Of a stretch of 37,650 nt of DNA, positions 37,186 through 37,650 are shown piece after piece. The DNA is from Alphaproteobacteria bacterium (lineage in GTDB: Bacteria > Pseudomonadota > Alphaproteobacteria > Geminicoccales > Geminicoccaceae): NCBI GenBank assembly GCA_009908425.1, contig JAAAPF010000335.1, positions 1 through 37,650 of the forward strand. The letters run 5' to 3'. Position 1 is the stretch's first letter, and every line of letters begins with the position of its first letter. A program made the position numbers and the translations under genes. The notes beneath the pieces were generated by a model. That model saw only the letters and a list, made by a program, of their open reading frames with translations. It searched no databases and was not told where the DNA came from.

Positions 37186-37650
37186 ATGGCGCGCGACGGT
37201 AAAACCGACGGCGGCGGGCGCAAGCTCTCCGCCCGCCGCGAGCGGCCGACCGTGGCCGCGGCCCTGATGGCCGCGATCCTAGACGCGCCGACGCGGCGCC
37301 AGGGCTTCACCGATCACCGCCTGCTCACCGACTGGGCGACGATCGTCGGGTCCGAACTCGCCGGCGACACCGTGCCGGTGAAGCTCGACCGCCGCTCGCG
37401 CGCCTTGACCGTGAAGGTGCGTCCCACCGCCGCGCTGGCGCTCCAGCACGAGGAGCCGCGCGTGCTGGAGCGCATCAACGCCTTTTTCGGGACCACCGTC
37501 GCCCACCGGCTGCGGCTGGTACAGGGGCCGTTGCCGCCGGTCGTGCCCGAGCTGCCGACGCCGCCGCTCGAGGACGACGAGCGCGCCGCCGTCGCGGCGG
37601 CGGTGGCGGCGGTGGACCCGGCGCCGTTGCGGGCCGCCCTGGCCGAGCTC
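37186..37650 (+). CDS. dciA: DUF721 / DciA family protein (partial, 3' end beyond window)
   Basis: The first 155 residues of a DUF721 protein. DciA is the replicative-helicase loader in many bacteria without DnaC. A basic N-terminus (about 1-25) precedes LMAAILDAP...DHRLLTDWATIVGSELAGDTVPVKL in parts and LTVKVRPTAALALQHEEPRVLERINAFFG, which match the family core (W..IVG..LA..T.P..L). An acidic, Ala/Pro-rich tail follows. I start it at the ATG at 37186; an in-frame ATG at 37162 with AAGGGGG upstream is possible and adds eight residues. Divergent from mutY (54-bp gap). Confidence 0.88.
   Translation, partial: MARDGKTDGGGRKLSARRERPTVAAALMAAILDAPTRRQGFTDHRLLTDWATIVGSELAGDTVPVKLDRRSRALTVKVRPTAALALQHEEPRVLERINAFFGTTVAHRLRLVQGPLPPVVPELPTPPLEDDERAAVAAAVAAVDPAPLRAALAEL

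Overview
The window reads as a stretch of chromosome from a very GC-rich, free-living alphaproteobacterium. The codon third positions are almost all G or C. The gene set includes minCDE, trmFO, motA, type-B-like putA, an rsmI-yraN pair beside an LpoA-like lipoprotein, and a DUF721/dciA gene. A Rhodospirillales- or Geminicoccales-like host is my best guess, but no rRNA or marker locus is present to fix it. I see no tRNA or rRNA gene, insertion sequence, prophage, CRISPR array or origin. Coding density is high and base composition is even throughout.

Bases 1-7686 form a co-directional block on the minus strand: otsB, otsA, dnaK, dnaJ, then a sugar-binding protein and a MalF-type permease that runs off the left edge. 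Together these cover trehalose synthesis, protein folding and sugar (possibly trehalose/maltose-type) import. OtsB has lost most of the catalytic HAD motifs. On the plus strand from 7797 follow an ADP-ribosylglycohydrolase-like gene, a motA without motB, and two tiny translationally coupled genes. A small heat-shock protein, a pyridoxamine-phosphate-oxidase-like flavoprotein and an ArsC-like protein without its catalytic cysteine come next.

Bases 12193-25818 deal with nitrogen compounds. argE and an AspA/succinylglutamate-desuccinylase-like hydrolase sit divergent from an orphan oligopeptide-type binding protein. They are followed by putA and a complete branched-chain-type ABC importer (binding protein, livG, livF, livH, livM). 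A strong intrinsic terminator lies just behind the binding-protein gene and probably makes that gene more expressed than the membrane part.

Bases 26073-30297 hold a beta-carbonic anhydrase with a pair of 33-bp Pho-box-like direct repeats upstream, the minC-minD-minE division-site operon (minD and minE both start with TTG), and trmFO. Bases 30381-37650 hold a DUF985 cupin overlapping a pteridine-reductase-like SDR, an LpoA-like lipoprotein head-to-head with rsmI-yraN, a large AsmA protein, mutY, and the start of a dciA (DUF721) gene cut by the right edge.

No single cassette here is an obviously new system. The most unusual signals are the degenerate OtsB, the cysteine-less ArsC-like protein, the repeats ahead of the carbonic anhydrase, the 16-bp head-to-head start region between the LpoA-like gene and rsmI, and the unknown small gene pair behind the orphan motA.
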